64,000 nt of DNA from Mycobacterium ahvazicum. GTDB taxonomy: Bacteria > Actinomycetota > Actinomycetes > Mycobacteriales > Mycobacteriaceae. A program made the position numbers and the translations under genes. Below the pieces are notes generated by a model. The model saw only the letters and a list, made by a program, of their open reading frames with translations. It was not told the DNA's origin and did no database searches. Below, piece by piece: positions 28,538 to 37,432 of the stretch. The DNA lies in contig NZ_FXEG02000003.1 of assembly GCF_900176255.2 (NCBI RefSeq), positions 62,001 to 126,000 on the forward strand, in the 5' to 3' direction. How positions within the stretch are numbered: position 1 is the stretch's first letter; each line of letters opens with the position of its first letter.

Positions 28538-28642
28538 TCAGCCGGGGTAGGGCGCCAGTTCGCCAGTCGTCACCCATGAGCTGCCTTTCCCGGTGATGAG
28601 GATCGCCGCGACCACGTCGACTCGCTGGTCCTTCGAACTCAC
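28538..28642 (-). CDS. Small ORF of 34 residues
   Basis: A GTG-started frame of 34 codons beginning VSSKDQRVDVVAAILITGKG and ending ELAPYPG. AAGGACA is well placed 6-7 bases upstream of the start. Composition (hydrophobic core, ordered charged N-terminus, Gly-Ser-Trp turn) looks like a folded or peptide product rather than noise. It lies 101 bases upstream of the FHA-cyclase gene on the same strand and may be its leader or first cistron. Function unknown. Confidence 0.45.
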   Translation of the reverse strand: MSSKDQRVDVVAAILITGKGSSWVTTGELAPYPG

Positions 28643-29099
28643 GGCTGTCCTTCGTACCGGTGATTGGTGACGGTGCGGACATTACCGGAAACCACCCCGG
28701 GGAGTTTGAAATTCTGGAAATGGCCTACAGAAGCGAAATTATGGGTAAATCGCCGGTTAATCAAGGATGACGTTTGCCCGCGCCCGAATTGAGCCTTCAT
28801 GCGTTCCGTTCCTGACGCCGGGTTGGATTCTGCGCCAAAAGGATTCGAGCGTGGGGCGGTCACCGTAGTATTGACGACCGAATACTCGTTGCGTCCGCCG
28901 CGCTGACGACGGCAAACGGGGGATCGGTTCGCCCGAGAGCTGGCGGGATTTCGAAAGGCGCGTCGGTCGGCAGATAAACTGCTGACCGACACCTCAATCC
29001 TTTTGGAGCGCCGGGGAGGAAGAGCATGCGTGCAGCAATCCCGTTTGCGGCCACCTGGGCCGCCCGTTCGCCGGGCGCCATCGCCGTACCGGCCATTAG
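28643..29099. other. AT-richer intergenic region of the signalling island
   Basis: About 450 bases between divergent genes, with lower GC than the neighbourhood around 28690-28780. It contains a dyad AGTATT (28867-28872)-8-AATACT (28881-28886) upstream of the cNMP-patatin gene. Overlapping frames here have poor composition and no supported start. No RNA gene is recognised. Confidence 0.5.
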
Positions 29100-30872
29100 A
29101 TGAGTACTCGGCGGGAGTGGCGAGTCGCCGACGCGCGAAAGGCACTGCGGAATGTGCCGATACTCGCCGACATCGACGCGAAACAACTCAACGACCTGGC
29201 GAGCGCCGTGGACCGGCTGCATATCCCGGCATACGAATGGCTTTTTCGTTTAGGTGAGCCATCCGACGCCATATACGTGATCGACTCAGGACGGTTCGCG
29301 GCCGTCGGTGCCGATGGGCAGGTCATCCGGGAGATGGCGTCCGGCGACTCCATCGGGGACCTCGGTGTGATCTCCGGGTCGGTTCGTTCGGCCGGCGTCC
29401 AGGCGCTTCGTGACGGCGTGGTCTGGCGGATCGCCGGCGAGACCTTCAGCGAGGTGCTTGCCAACACTCCGCAACTGCAGCTGGCGATGGTCAAGGCGAT
29501 GGCCGGGATGCTGCGCGACTCCCGGTCCGCGAATATCTCCTCGGCGCCGCGCGTCATCGGCATCGTCTCGACCGGATATACGGCGGCGGCACCGTTCGTT
29601 GATGCGATCGCGACGTGGCTGGGCGGATACGGATCGATCGCCGTGGTCGCGCCGCCCGCCGAGAAAACCGCCGAGATCACGGCGCACGCCGAACTCGTCG
29701 AGGCGTTCGCCGAGATCCTCGACCGCGCCGAGCGCAGCCACGATTGGGTGTTGGTGGTGGCCGACGGGGACTCGGGCGAGTTGTGGCAGCGATACGTTGT
29801 GGCGCAAAGCGATCGGCTCGTGATGCTGGTCGACCAGGCCCAGCCGCCGGACGGGCTCGATCAGCTCAATGCCCAGGGGCCGGTCCACCTGATCGCGCTG
29901 ACCGAGCCGGATACCAGTTGGTGGGATCTGCTGGACCCGGTGTCGCACCATCGCGGCGACGACGACGGAATCGCTGCGATGGCTCGCAGGATCGCCGGCC
30001 GGTCCTACGGACTCGTGCTGGCGGGTGGCGGCGCTCGGGGACTCGCACACTTCGGCGTTTACGAAGAACTCACCCGGGCGGGCATCGTCATCGACCGCTT
30101 CGGCGGCACGAGTGCCGGTGCCATCGCCGCCGCGGCCTTCGCACAGGGAATGACCGCGGACGAGGCGACGGACGCGGCCTACCGCTTTGTCGGAAACACC
30201 AGCCCGCTCGGTGATTACACGGTCCCCGCGATCGCGCTGACCCGAGGGACCCGCATCGAGCGGTTGCTCGAGGACTTTTTCGGCGGCAGCGTGATCGAGC
30301 ATCTGCCGAAGGGATTCTTCTCGGTCTCGGCGGACATGATCACCGGTGAACAGATCGTCCATCGTCGCGGATCGCTGACGCTCGCGGTGCGCGCGTCGAT
30401 CTCGATTCCGGGTCTCATTCCGCCGGTGCAGCACGGCGAGCGCCTGCTGATCGACGGGGGTCTGCTGAACAACCTTCCCGCCGATGTGATGTGCGCCGAC
30501 TGCGACGGTGAGGTCATCTGTGTCGACTTGCGGCGAAAGTTTTCGCCGTCCAAGGGTTTTGGTTTGTTGCCCGCAATCGTTCAGCCGCCCGGATTTGTCC
30601 GGCGCCTACTCACCGGGACCGACATCGCCCTGCCGCCGCTGCAGGAGACGCTGCTGCGCACCGTCGACCTGGCGGCCTCCACCGGCGACCTGCGCGCGCT
30701 GCCGCGGATCGCGGCCATCATCGAACCGGATATCTCAACGATCGGTCCGCTGGACTTCAAGAAGATCGATGCCGCCGTGGAGGCCGGACGGCTCGCCACC
30801 CGGGCCGTGCTGGAGGCGCAGCCACACCTGGTCGGCGCCAACACCCATCCTCAAGTCGCGAACATGATCTGA
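29100..30872 (+). CDS. cNMP-binding patatin-like phospholipase (Rv2565/NTE type)
   Basis: A 590-residue soluble protein. Residues about 15-130 are a cyclic-nucleotide-binding fold (LFRLGEPSDAIYVIDSGRF, GDSIGDLGVISGSVRSA). A central region (about 150-290) of Rossmann-like character follows, as in neuropathy-target-esterase-type proteins. The C-terminal patatin domain has GGGARGLAHFG (near 309), nucleophile motif GGTSAGA (near 336) and the catalytic Asp in IDGGLLNNLP (near 453). It probably hydrolyses phospholipid or lysophospholipid esters in response to cAMP or a related nucleotide. The ATG at 29100 lacks a strong ribosome binding site. Its 3' end overlaps the convergent CheY-like gene by 22 bases. 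Confidence 0.9.
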   Translation: MSTRREWRVADARKALRNVPILADIDAKQLNDLASAVDRLHIPAYEWLFRLGEPSDAIYVIDSGRFAAVGADGQVIREMASGDSIGDLGVISGSVRSAGVQALRDGVVWRIAGETFSEVLANTPQLQLAMVKAMAGMLRDSRSANISSAPRVIGIVSTGYTAAAPFVDAIATWLGGYGSIAVVAPPAEKTAEITAHAELVEAFAEILDRAERSHDWVLVVADGDSGELWQRYVVAQSDRLVMLVDQAQPPDGLDQLNAQGPVHLIALTEPDTSWWDLLDPVSHHRGDDDGIAAMARRIAGRSYGLVLAGGGARGLAHFGVYEELTRAGIVIDRFGGTSAGAIAAAAFAQGMTADEATDAAYRFVGNTSPLGDYTVPAIALTRGTRIERLLEDFFGGSVIEHLPKGFFSVSADMITGEQIVHRRGSLTLAVRASISIPGLIPPVQHGERLLIDGGLLNNLPADVMCADCDGEVICVDLRRKFSPSKGFGLLPAIVQPPGFVRRLLTGTDIALPPLQETLLRTVDLAASTGDLRALPRIAAIIEPDISTIGPLDFKKIDAAVEAGRLATRAVLEAQPHLVGANTHPQVANMI

Positions 30873-31252
30873 CGCAGCGCCGAGAAGTCCAGCGGCTTGG
30901 TGAAGTAGCCGTGGGCGCCGAGCGCGGCCGCACGCTGGGTGTAGTTCGGGCTGTCGTACGCGGTCGCGAGGTAGATGCTGACGTGCGGCCACTTGTCTCG
31001 GACGTGTTCGAGCAATTCGAGGCCGTTCATCTCCGGCATCTCGATGTCACTGAAGATCAGGATGACGTCGGGGTCGACCATCTCGAGCACCTCGAGGGCC
31101 GCGCGCCCGGTGTCGGCGAACTGCATGATGACCTGCCCCGAGCGCAGTTCACGACGAAACCGCTGCCGAAACAGCGTCACGACGTCGGCTTCGTCGTCGA
31201 CGACGAGCACATGCGTCGCCTTGCCGGCGACCGCGGTGTCGGTTCCGTTCAT
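30851..31252 (-). CDS. CheY-like single-domain response regulator
   Basis: A 133-residue receiver domain with no output domain. Acidic pocket DDE (19-21), phospho-acceptor Asp69 in FSDIEMPEMNG, Thr97 in LATAYD and Lys119 in YFTKPL are all present, so phosphorylation is expected. It lies downstream of the histidine kinase gene on the same strand with 46 bases between, so HisK-to-CheY signalling within one operon is likely. Its receiver resembles that of the response-regulator/cyclase at 32845, so the kinase might serve both. Confidence 0.92.
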   Translation of the reverse strand: MNGTDTAVAGKATHVLVVDDEADVVTLFRQRFRRELRSGQVIMQFADTGRAALEVLEMVDPDVILIFSDIEMPEMNGLELLEHVRDKWPHVSIYLATAYDSPNYTQRAAALGAHGYFTKPLDFSALRQIMFAT

Positions 31253-31298
31253 CGGCTTTTCCCCCTGTCGGCGTGAAATGGATTGGGTCGCAAGCGCT

Positions 31299-32519
31299 CT
31301 AGGCGGGTGTGGCGGCCTTGGCCGCCACCGCCTCCAGCGGGAGTTTTACTACGAACCGGGCGCCGGCCCCGGGCACGTTGCTCGCGGACAGCTCGCCGTG
31401 ATGCCGGTTGTCGACGATGTTCTTGCTGATGGAAAGACCAAGGCCGGTGCCACCGCTGCGGTACTTGGTGGTGAAGAAGGGCTCGAAGATGCGGGGCAGG
31501 GTCTCGGGGTCGACGCCCGGCCCGTTGTCCGTCACGACGACCGTCGTCCAATGCTCCTCGTGCTGCACCGTGATATGCACCTCGCCAACCCGGTCGGCGT
31601 CCGTCGACGCGGCCTCGAGCCCGTTCATCACGAGATTGATCATCACCTGCACGAGGTCACCCTCGAAGCCGCGCACGATCGGGTCGTCGTCATCCAGGCT
31701 GATCTGGATCGCGCAGCGCGCGCCCTGGTGGCTGGCCCGCCACGAATGCTCGGCGAGCCCGGCGCTCTGCTCGACGATCGCATTGAGATGACATGGTTGT
31801 GCGTCGCCGGCATGCGATCGGCCGACCTGGAGCATCGTCGCCATCACCGCGAGGGCCCGGTCGGCGTGGTGAACGATTTTGGTCGTGTTGGCCCCGATGT
31901 CTGAGACCAGCTCTTCGCCGTCCTCGGTGACGAGTTCGCGCAGCTCATCGCAGAGCTCGAGGTTCAGCTCCGCGAAATTCTTGACGAAGTTCAACGGGTT
32001 CTTCGTCTCGTGCGCGACGCCGGCGGTCAGCGTTCCCATTGCGGCGAGCTTGGCCTGTTCGACCAGGCTCTGGCGCAGCTCGCGTTCGGCCAGTTGGCTG
32101 GAATCAAGCGAACTCAGCAGGTAGTTGAACGATGCGGCCGTCCGGCCGAATTCGTCGTCGCTGTACACGGGCAGCCCGTACCGCATCGTCAGCGGCTCCC
32201 AGTCATCGGCGCCCACGCTCGCCGCGATTTCGCGTTGTGCCGCCATCAGGCGAGTCGTGACGACGTGCAAACGGTGGCGCACCACCCGGCTGACGATCAG
32301 ATAGTTCAACAGGCCGATCAACAACCCGGCCGTGATGCTGATGAAGACGGGCTCCGGGCGAAACGCTTCGTGACGATCAATTCCCAGCCCGAGAAGAGAG
32401 ATTCGTCCGACCACGGCGACGAGCATCCCGAAGCCGATCATCGCCACGGCGAGGTTCCAGAAGACCCTGTTTGTCGGCCAAGGCCGCCGAACGTTCGGGG
32501 GATCGCTGTCTTGTTCCAC
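31299..32519 (-). CDS. Membrane sensor histidine kinase
   Basis: A 406-residue HisKA-type kinase. Two membrane helices (about 19-45 and 58-78) enclose a very short outside loop, so the signal may be sensed in the membrane or cytoplasm. A HAMP-like linker follows. The H-box is GVAHETKNPLNFVKNF with His170. The ATP domain has the N-box INLVMNGLEAA, DNGPGVDPE and GGTGLGLSI. The GTG start at 32519 has GAGGCAGC upstream. It is divergent from the response-regulator/cyclase and upstream of the CheY-like gene, giving a likely kinase with two candidate receivers. Confidence 0.92.
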   Translation of the reverse strand: MEQDSDPPNVRRPWPTNRVFWNLAVAMIGFGMLVAVVGRISLLGLGIDRHEAFRPEPVFISITAGLLIGLLNYLIVSRVVRHRLHVVTTRLMAAQREIAASVGADDWEPLTMRYGLPVYSDDEFGRTAASFNYLLSSLDSSQLAERELRQSLVEQAKLAAMGTLTAGVAHETKNPLNFVKNFAELNLELCDELRELVTEDGEELVSDIGANTTKIVHHADRALAVMATMLQVGRSHAGDAQPCHLNAIVEQSAGLAEHSWRASHQGARCAIQISLDDDDPIVRGFEGDLVQVMINLVMNGLEAASTDADRVGEVHITVQHEEHWTTVVVTDNGPGVDPETLPRIFEPFFTTKYRSGGTGLGLSISKNIVDNRHHGELSASNVPGAGARFVVKLPLEAVAAKAATPA

Positions 32520-32844
32520 GCTGCCTCATCGGTGTTCGTGTGTATGCGCAGTGTAGGGACATCGTCGGCGCCGATGCGCGGCAACGACGAGAAACATGCT
32601 CGCCCGAATTCCGTTGCGGCAGTGAATCGCCGACCGTTCCGCCGCGGGCGAAGCCGGATTGTAACCTTGCGTTCAACCGCGAGATAGCTTCTGACGCCCG
32701 GGAATCGCACTCGGTGCGAGTACGTGTCGGTTACGATACGCGAGAACCTCAGCCGACGCGGGCAACGCGATGAAGGTGCACACTGCATGACCGCCTGGTG
32801 AACAAACACCAAACCAACACGTTGGCAACGTAATTGATGCGTAG
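32520..32844. other. Divergent promoter region between kinase and cyclase genes
   Basis: Between the histidine kinase (minus) and the response-regulator/cyclase (plus). The last 60 bases before the cyclase are relatively AT-rich. Other than the dyad at 32814-32825 I see no gene, RNA or convincing promoter hexamers. Confidence 0.5.
32814..32825. promoter_or_regulatory. Dyad CCAAC-AC-GTTGG before the cyclase gene
   Basis: Perfect 5-base arms with a 2-base spacer, 19 bases before the ATG at 32845. The AAC-2-GTT core resembles the KstR family core, but the outer T and A of that consensus are missing. It could be an operator for a TetR-type regulator. Confidence 0.35.
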
Positions 32845-34302
32845 ATGATTGGGGCCGCTGTGCCAGAGACTGAGCAGCCGGTGCGGCTTCTGGTCGTCGA
32901 TGACGAAGAAGACGTCGGGGCGCTGTTCAAGGGCCGCTTCCGCAAGGAGTTGCAGCGCGGCGAGTACGACCTGATCTTCACCACGGATCCGGTGCACGCC
33001 CTGAAGCTGGTGGATGCGAGCCCGGACCTCGAGGTCTTGATCACCGACTTGAACATGCCGCAGATGAACGGCCTGGAATTGCTCACCGAGGTGACCAAGC
33101 TGCGCCGTCCGCTTAAGACCATAGTGCTTACCGCCTACAACGACCTGGAGAATGTGCGCGCGGCAATGATGCGGGGGGCCTTCGACTTTCAAGTAAAGCC
33201 GCTCGATGTGGCCGACCTCCGGACCACGATCTCCAAGGCCGTCACGATTGTGCGCGAGCTGCAAGCCGGCGAAGACGCGCGGCGACAGGCGAAGGAACTG
33301 ACCGAACAGAAGCGCCGTGTCGAGGAGATCTTCGGCCGCTATGTCTCCGAAGAGGTCAAGGCGCGGCTACTGGCGCGCCCGGAAGGAAACCTCAGCAGTG
33401 AGCGACTCACCCTCACGGTGCTGATGGCCGACATTCGCGGGTTCACCGCCTTGTCCGAGGTTCTACCGCCGGAGCAGGTGGTCCAGGTGCTCAACGGCTT
33501 CCTCGAGCGCGCGACCGACGTCATGTTTCGCCGCAACGGCACGATCAACGAAATCCTCGGCGACGGCCTGCTCGTCTTCTTCGGGGCACCCATCACCGAC
33601 GACAACGCCGCCGAGCACGCCGTCGTCGCCGCACTCGAATTGCAGCTCGCGATGCACGATCTCAACGTGGGCCATCGCGAACAGGGGCTGCCCGAACTGG
33701 CGCTGGGGATCGGCGTGCATACCGGGGAGGTCGTGGTCGGCACCATCGGCTCGCGCCGACGGCAGAAGTACACCGCCGTCGGCAGGACGGTCAACCTGGT
33801 CGCCCGTATCGAGGCACACACCGTCGGCGGCCAGGTTCTGGTCTCCGATTGGACATATCGCGAGATCAGCGGTATCGCAAGCACTTTGGGTTCTTTTCAG
33901 ATCCGTGCGAAGGGCTTCAAGGATCCGGTGACCGTCCACGACGTCAGAGGCCTGGCCGGTGAGTACGACCTCCAGCTGCCCAGCGCCAACCGGGTCCTGA
34001 GCAGTCTTGCGGTGCCCAAACCGATTGGCATTGCGATCGTCAAGGACAAGATCATCGGCGAACAGCATGCCGCCGAGGTGATCGCCAGCGGTGAGGAAGC
34101 GCTTCGCATTCGCACCGAAGTGACCGTCTGTCCGTTTGACGACCTCGTGCTCGAGGTTGCCGGCCAGCAGGCGTTCGTGAAGGTGATCGAATGCGATAGG
34201 CAAGAAGGGATTTACGACCTCTTCGCCGTGTACACGTCGGTGCCGGCTGACGTGCGCCAAGCGCTGTCGGCAGTCAACGGCGCCGATCCGGTCCGTTCCT
34301 GA
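32845..34302 (+). CDS. Response regulator-class III nucleotide cyclase
   Basis: A 485-residue protein. The receiver domain (12-130) has DDEED, Asp68 in ITDLNMPQMNG and Lys118 in FQVKPL. A coiled linker (135-165) leads to a class III cyclase (185-360) with metal ligands Asp196 (MADIRGFT) and Asp240 (ILGDGLLVFFG) and Asn317/Arg321. The residues that usually read adenine are changed: the Lys position is Glu236 and the Asp position is Arg314 (AVGRTVN). The C-terminal 110 residues may be a PilZ-like beta domain, but I am not sure. Probably phosphorylated by the divergent histidine kinase. ATG 32845 or GTG 32860. Confidence 0.88.
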   Translation: MIGAAVPETEQPVRLLVVDDEEDVGALFKGRFRKELQRGEYDLIFTTDPVHALKLVDASPDLEVLITDLNMPQMNGLELLTEVTKLRRPLKTIVLTAYNDLENVRAAMMRGAFDFQVKPLDVADLRTTISKAVTIVRELQAGEDARRQAKELTEQKRRVEEIFGRYVSEEVKARLLARPEGNLSSERLTLTVLMADIRGFTALSEVLPPEQVVQVLNGFLERATDVMFRRNGTINEILGDGLLVFFGAPITDDNAAEHAVVAALELQLAMHDLNVGHREQGLPELALGIGVHTGEVVVGTIGSRRRQKYTAVGRTVNLVARIEAHTVGGQVLVSDWTYREISGIASTLGSFQIRAKGFKDPVTVHDVRGLAGEYDLQLPSANRVLSSLAVPKPIGIAIVKDKIIGEQHAAEVIASGEEALRIRTEVTVCPFDDLVLEVAGQQAFVKVIECDRQEGIYDLFAVYTSVPADVRQALSAVNGADPVRS

Positions 34303-34305
34303 TGC

Positions 34306-36099
34306 TCACCCGAGCAGCTTGGTCAGCCAGGTCGCGTCTTGGTAGTTGATCGACTTGTTGCCGTCCCAAACGAACGGTGTCCCAGAGGCATTGAACCCGG
34401 CCAGCGTCGTGTCTCCGGCCTCGGCTTTGGCCTTGGCGGTGGCCATGTCGTCGCCGGCTTTGATGCAGTTGATCACGTCGGCGTCGACACCGACGGTTTT
34501 GGCCAGTTGCGCCAGCTCGCCGTCGGTTCGGTCTTCGGGCGCGCCTTCTTGCGGCTGGAAGGCGCTGGCGAAGATCCCCGAGTAGAAGCTCATGTAGAGC
34601 TTCGGGTCGTTCTGGGCCGCCACGCAGTACGTGGCCGCCACCGCGCGAGTGGAGTAGTTCTTGCTGTGCGACTTGTCGTCGAGGAAGTTCAGCAGGTGAT
34701 AGCGCACCGCGAGTTTCTGGTTGTGCACCGCGGTTTCGATGTCGCCCGCATTGGACCGGATGAAGCTGCCGCACGGCGGGCACATGGGTTCGTTGAAGAT
34801 GTCGATCGTGACCGGTGCCGCGGTGCTGCCCACCAGCACACCGTCCTCGAGTACGCGGAGCTCGACCCCGTCGGGGGTGGTTGGCGGTTTGGACGAGGAC
34901 GGTCCCGACGGCCGCCAGGGCTGGGCGACCACCAGAACGGCGCCTACCAGCGCTACCACGACGATGCCCGCAAGGCCGACCCACAGCCACGCTTTGCTTG
35001 CGCGCCGGGGTGCGGGCGGCTGGGCCCACGCCGTGCCGACGCTGGAGGGATCGCCCCAGCCGGCAGCGCCGGGCCATCCCGTCGGTTGTGGGAGCAGTCC
35101 GCTTGGCGGAGCCGGGATCCCGGTCGCCGATGGGGGCCAGCCCGGCGTCTGGTTCGCCATGGCGGGTGGAGTGGACGCGAAACCCAGCGGCGCCTGACTC
35201 GCGTACGCGGTCGGTAGTTCGGCGACCTGGCTGCGCTGCAAAATATCGGACGCCCGGTCCTGATCCGGGGTGGCCAGCGCGGCGTACGCGGCGGCGGACA
35301 GATCGCCGCAGGTGGGATAGCGGTCCAGCGGATCTTTGGCCATGCCGCGCGCGATTACCTGGTCGAAGGCCGCCGGGATGCCCGGCCGAGCGGCGCTGGG
35401 CCGCGGGATCGACTGGTGCAGGTGCGCGCTCATCACACTGACCTGATCACCCTGGTAGGGCGGAGATCCGGTCAGGCACTCGTAGAGGACGCAGGTCAGG
35501 GCGTAGATGTCGGCCCGGTAGGTGACGTCGGAGTCGCTGAACCGTTCCGGCGCCATGTACTTGAAGGTGCCCACCGTGGTGCCGAACTGGGTCAGTTTCT
35601 CGTCGGAGGTCGCGCTGGCGATCCCGAAATCCACCAGATAGGCGAAGTCGTCCCCGCTGACCAGGATGTTCTCCGGTTTGACGTCGCGATGCGTAATGCC
35701 CGCCGCGTGGGCGGCGTCGAGTGCGGAGCCGATCTGGCGCACGATCGCCACCGCCCGCGGCGGTTTCAGCGGTCCGTACCGGCTCAAGATGGTGGCGACG
35801 TCGCGACCGTCGATCAGGCGCATGTCCACATAGAGTTGGCCGTCGATCTCACCGAAATCGTGAATCGGCACGACATGGGGCTCCTGCAGCCGTCCCGCGG
35901 TGCGGGCCTCGCGTTGCATCCGGGCGCGGAAGACCGGATCGCTGGACAGCGTCTGGGACATCAGCTTGAGCGCCACGACCCGTTCCCGGACGGTGTCCTC
36001 GGCCTCGTAGACGTCGCCCATCCCGCCGCGACCCACCAGCCGTCGCAGTAGATACGGCCCGAACTGCGAGCCCTCCCGCGAACCCGCGGTGTCACCCAT
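34306..36099 (-). CDS. pknE: Ser/Thr protein kinase PknE-like with DsbA/thioredoxin-fold sensor
   Basis: A 597-residue receptor kinase. The kinase domain has GRGGMGDV (23-30), Lys45, HRD (137-139) and DFG (157-159). A Pro/Gly-rich linker leads to a membrane helix (about 371-392). The extracellular region from about 410 is a DsbA/DsbG-like thioredoxin-fold domain with the C-x-x-C motif CPPC (440-443) in NEPMCPPCGSF. This architecture matches mycobacterial PknE, which is thought to sense redox or nitric oxide stress. A GAGGAG ribosome binding site precedes the ATG at 36099; the frame extends upstream but without coding character. It ends 3 bases from the convergent cyclase gene. Confidence 0.93.
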   Translation of the reverse strand: MGDTAGSREGSQFGPYLLRRLVGRGGMGDVYEAEDTVRERVVALKLMSQTLSSDPVFRARMQREARTAGRLQEPHVVPIHDFGEIDGQLYVDMRLIDGRDVATILSRYGPLKPPRAVAIVRQIGSALDAAHAAGITHRDVKPENILVSGDDFAYLVDFGIASATSDEKLTQFGTTVGTFKYMAPERFSDSDVTYRADIYALTCVLYECLTGSPPYQGDQVSVMSAHLHQSIPRPSAARPGIPAAFDQVIARGMAKDPLDRYPTCGDLSAAAYAALATPDQDRASDILQRSQVAELPTAYASQAPLGFASTPPAMANQTPGWPPSATGIPAPPSGLLPQPTGWPGAAGWGDPSSVGTAWAQPPAPRRASKAWLWVGLAGIVVVALVGAVLVVAQPWRPSGPSSSKPPTTPDGVELRVLEDGVLVGSTAAPVTIDIFNEPMCPPCGSFIRSNAGDIETAVHNQKLAVRYHLLNFLDDKSHSKNYSTRAVAATYCVAAQNDPKLYMSFYSGIFASAFQPQEGAPEDRTDGELAQLAKTVGVDADVINCIKAGDDMATAKAKAEAGDTTLAGFNASGTPFVWDGNKSINYQDATWLTKLLG

Positions 36100-36229
36100 C
36101 GCCGACTCCTCTTTGCCAGGCATCAGGCTAATAGTTTGGGCCCACCGCAGGCACGGTGAATAGAGAGAATGCCGGCTAATTCGATAGCGTGCGGTCGCGC
36201 GGCCGAAAAGCGCTTTCAGCAGCCGAGTA

Positions 36230-36571
36230 TCAGCGGCGTTCCTCGTCACCGGTCCGGCGTTCGCTGAGGCCCTCCCTGGACAGCGCCCGGAGGAACCCAT
36301 ACGCGTGAATCCCGGCCTTCCCGGGATTCTTGACGATCCATTCGTTGATGTTTCCCAGCGCCGCGGCCAGGTGGTCGCGCTTGATCCGCACCAAGTAGGT
36401 CATGCGGTCGTCGTCGGGGTCGTCGCTGGAGTCGGCGACCGCGACGGGATTTTTGAACGCGTACGCAATGCCATGAACGGAATCGTGGTTGAGCGCCCAG
36501 CGAAGTTCGTTGGGCCGCAGCCGGTTCACCGCGATGTTGCGGTAGCCGTCATCGTCGTCTGAATTGTTCAC
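36230..36571 (-). CDS. Hypothetical protein, acidic
   Basis: A 113-residue protein with an Asp-rich start (NNSDDDDGYRN), then AVNRLRPNELRWALNHDSVHG and a second acidic loop (SSDDPDDDRM). No family, signal peptide or membrane helix is recognised. I chose the GTG at 36571, which has GAGGAGG roughly 12 bases upstream. It lies between PknE and an SRPBCC gene; a link to PknE is possible only by proximity (130 bases). Confidence 0.6.
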   Translation of the reverse strand: MNNSDDDDGYRNIAVNRLRPNELRWALNHDSVHGIAYAFKNPVAVADSSDDPDDDRMTYLVRIKRDHLAAALGNINEWIVKNPGKAGIHAYGFLRALSREGLSERRTGDEERR

Positions 36572-36928
36572 TTGGCCGATGGTCCTCCTCGGGAACCGCG
36601 CGAAAGTGGACGACGGGGTGCGCAAGGTGATGTCGCACAGGCAATTCGACGATCGTTTGAACTCGTGTCACCACAGCGAAACCGGGAGCACGCCCCGGAC
36701 TGGCCCGTCGCAGGCCGAGACGGAGAATAGGCCCGGGCATGCATTCGGGAATTGCGCCGCCACATCAATCCACCGTGACACAGCACCGTCGCCGGCGCCA
36801 TTGCAGCAGCACAGCAGCGGCGTCGCGGGACCGCGAGGCAGCCGTTGCGGGGCACCGCTTTCGGACATCGACCGGCGTGAGCGTCGTAAAGTAACCTCCC
36901 GACCCATCAACGTTGGCTGGGAGGACGC
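36572..36928. other. Divergent intergenic region, nothing clear
   Basis: About 360 bases before the SRPBCC gene. TAAAGT at 36887-36892 could be a -10 element for that gene, but no matching -35 is evident. Overlapping frames look like noise. Confidence 0.4.
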
Positions 36929-37414
36929 ATGACCGAACGCATTGAGATTCAGCGCACCATTGCGGCGCCGGCGCCCGACATCTTCCGGGTGCTGTGCGAC
37001 CCGCAAGGTCATGTCGCGATCGACTCCACGGGAATGCTGCAGGACGCCGACGGCGGTCCGGTGACCGCGGCCGGCGAGAGCTTCGTCGTGCACATGGACC
37101 GTGAGGCGCTCAACGACTACCCGCAACTCGGCAAGTACGACGTCACCGTCGAGATCACCGAGTTCGACCAGGACCGACTGATCTCGTGGACGGTTCTCGG
37201 TCAGCTGCGCCCCCAGATCGGCCACATCTACGGCTTCCAGCTGGAGCCGACCGAGGAAGCGGCGGGCACCGTGGTCACCTCGTTTTACGACTGGTCGAAC
37301 ATCGACCCGAAGTGGCGGGAAGCCGGGATTTTCCCGGTGATCTCCGAAGGGGCACTGCGGGCGACGCTGGGCATTCTCGACCGCACGGTGCGACGGGGAT
37401 ATCCGCGGCCCTAA
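36929..37414 (+). CDS. SRPBCC (START-like) superfamily protein
   Basis: A 161-residue helix-grip fold protein: MTERIEIQRTIAAPAPDIFR is the characteristic first strand and helix of polyketide cyclase/dehydrase-like proteins, and the long C-terminal helix is GALRATLGILDRTVRRG. The fold encloses a hydrophobic cavity for a lipid-like ligand; the ligand and any reaction are unknown. GGGAGG lies just before the ATG. It is a single gene, convergent with the reductase pair downstream. Confidence 0.85.
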   Translation: MTERIEIQRTIAAPAPDIFRVLCDPQGHVAIDSTGMLQDADGGPVTAAGESFVVHMDREALNDYPQLGKYDVTVEITEFDQDRLISWTVLGQLRPQIGHIYGFQLEPTEEAAGTVVTSFYDWSNIDPKWREAGIFPVISEGALRATLGILDRTVRRGYPRP

Positions 37415-37432
37415 CTCCTCGGCGCCCCGCGG

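Noticed and set aside
28639..29145. Minus-strand frame in the gap before the cNMP-patatin gene
   Set aside because: Ser/Arg-rich composition, no supported start, and it crosses the start of the real plus-strand gene.
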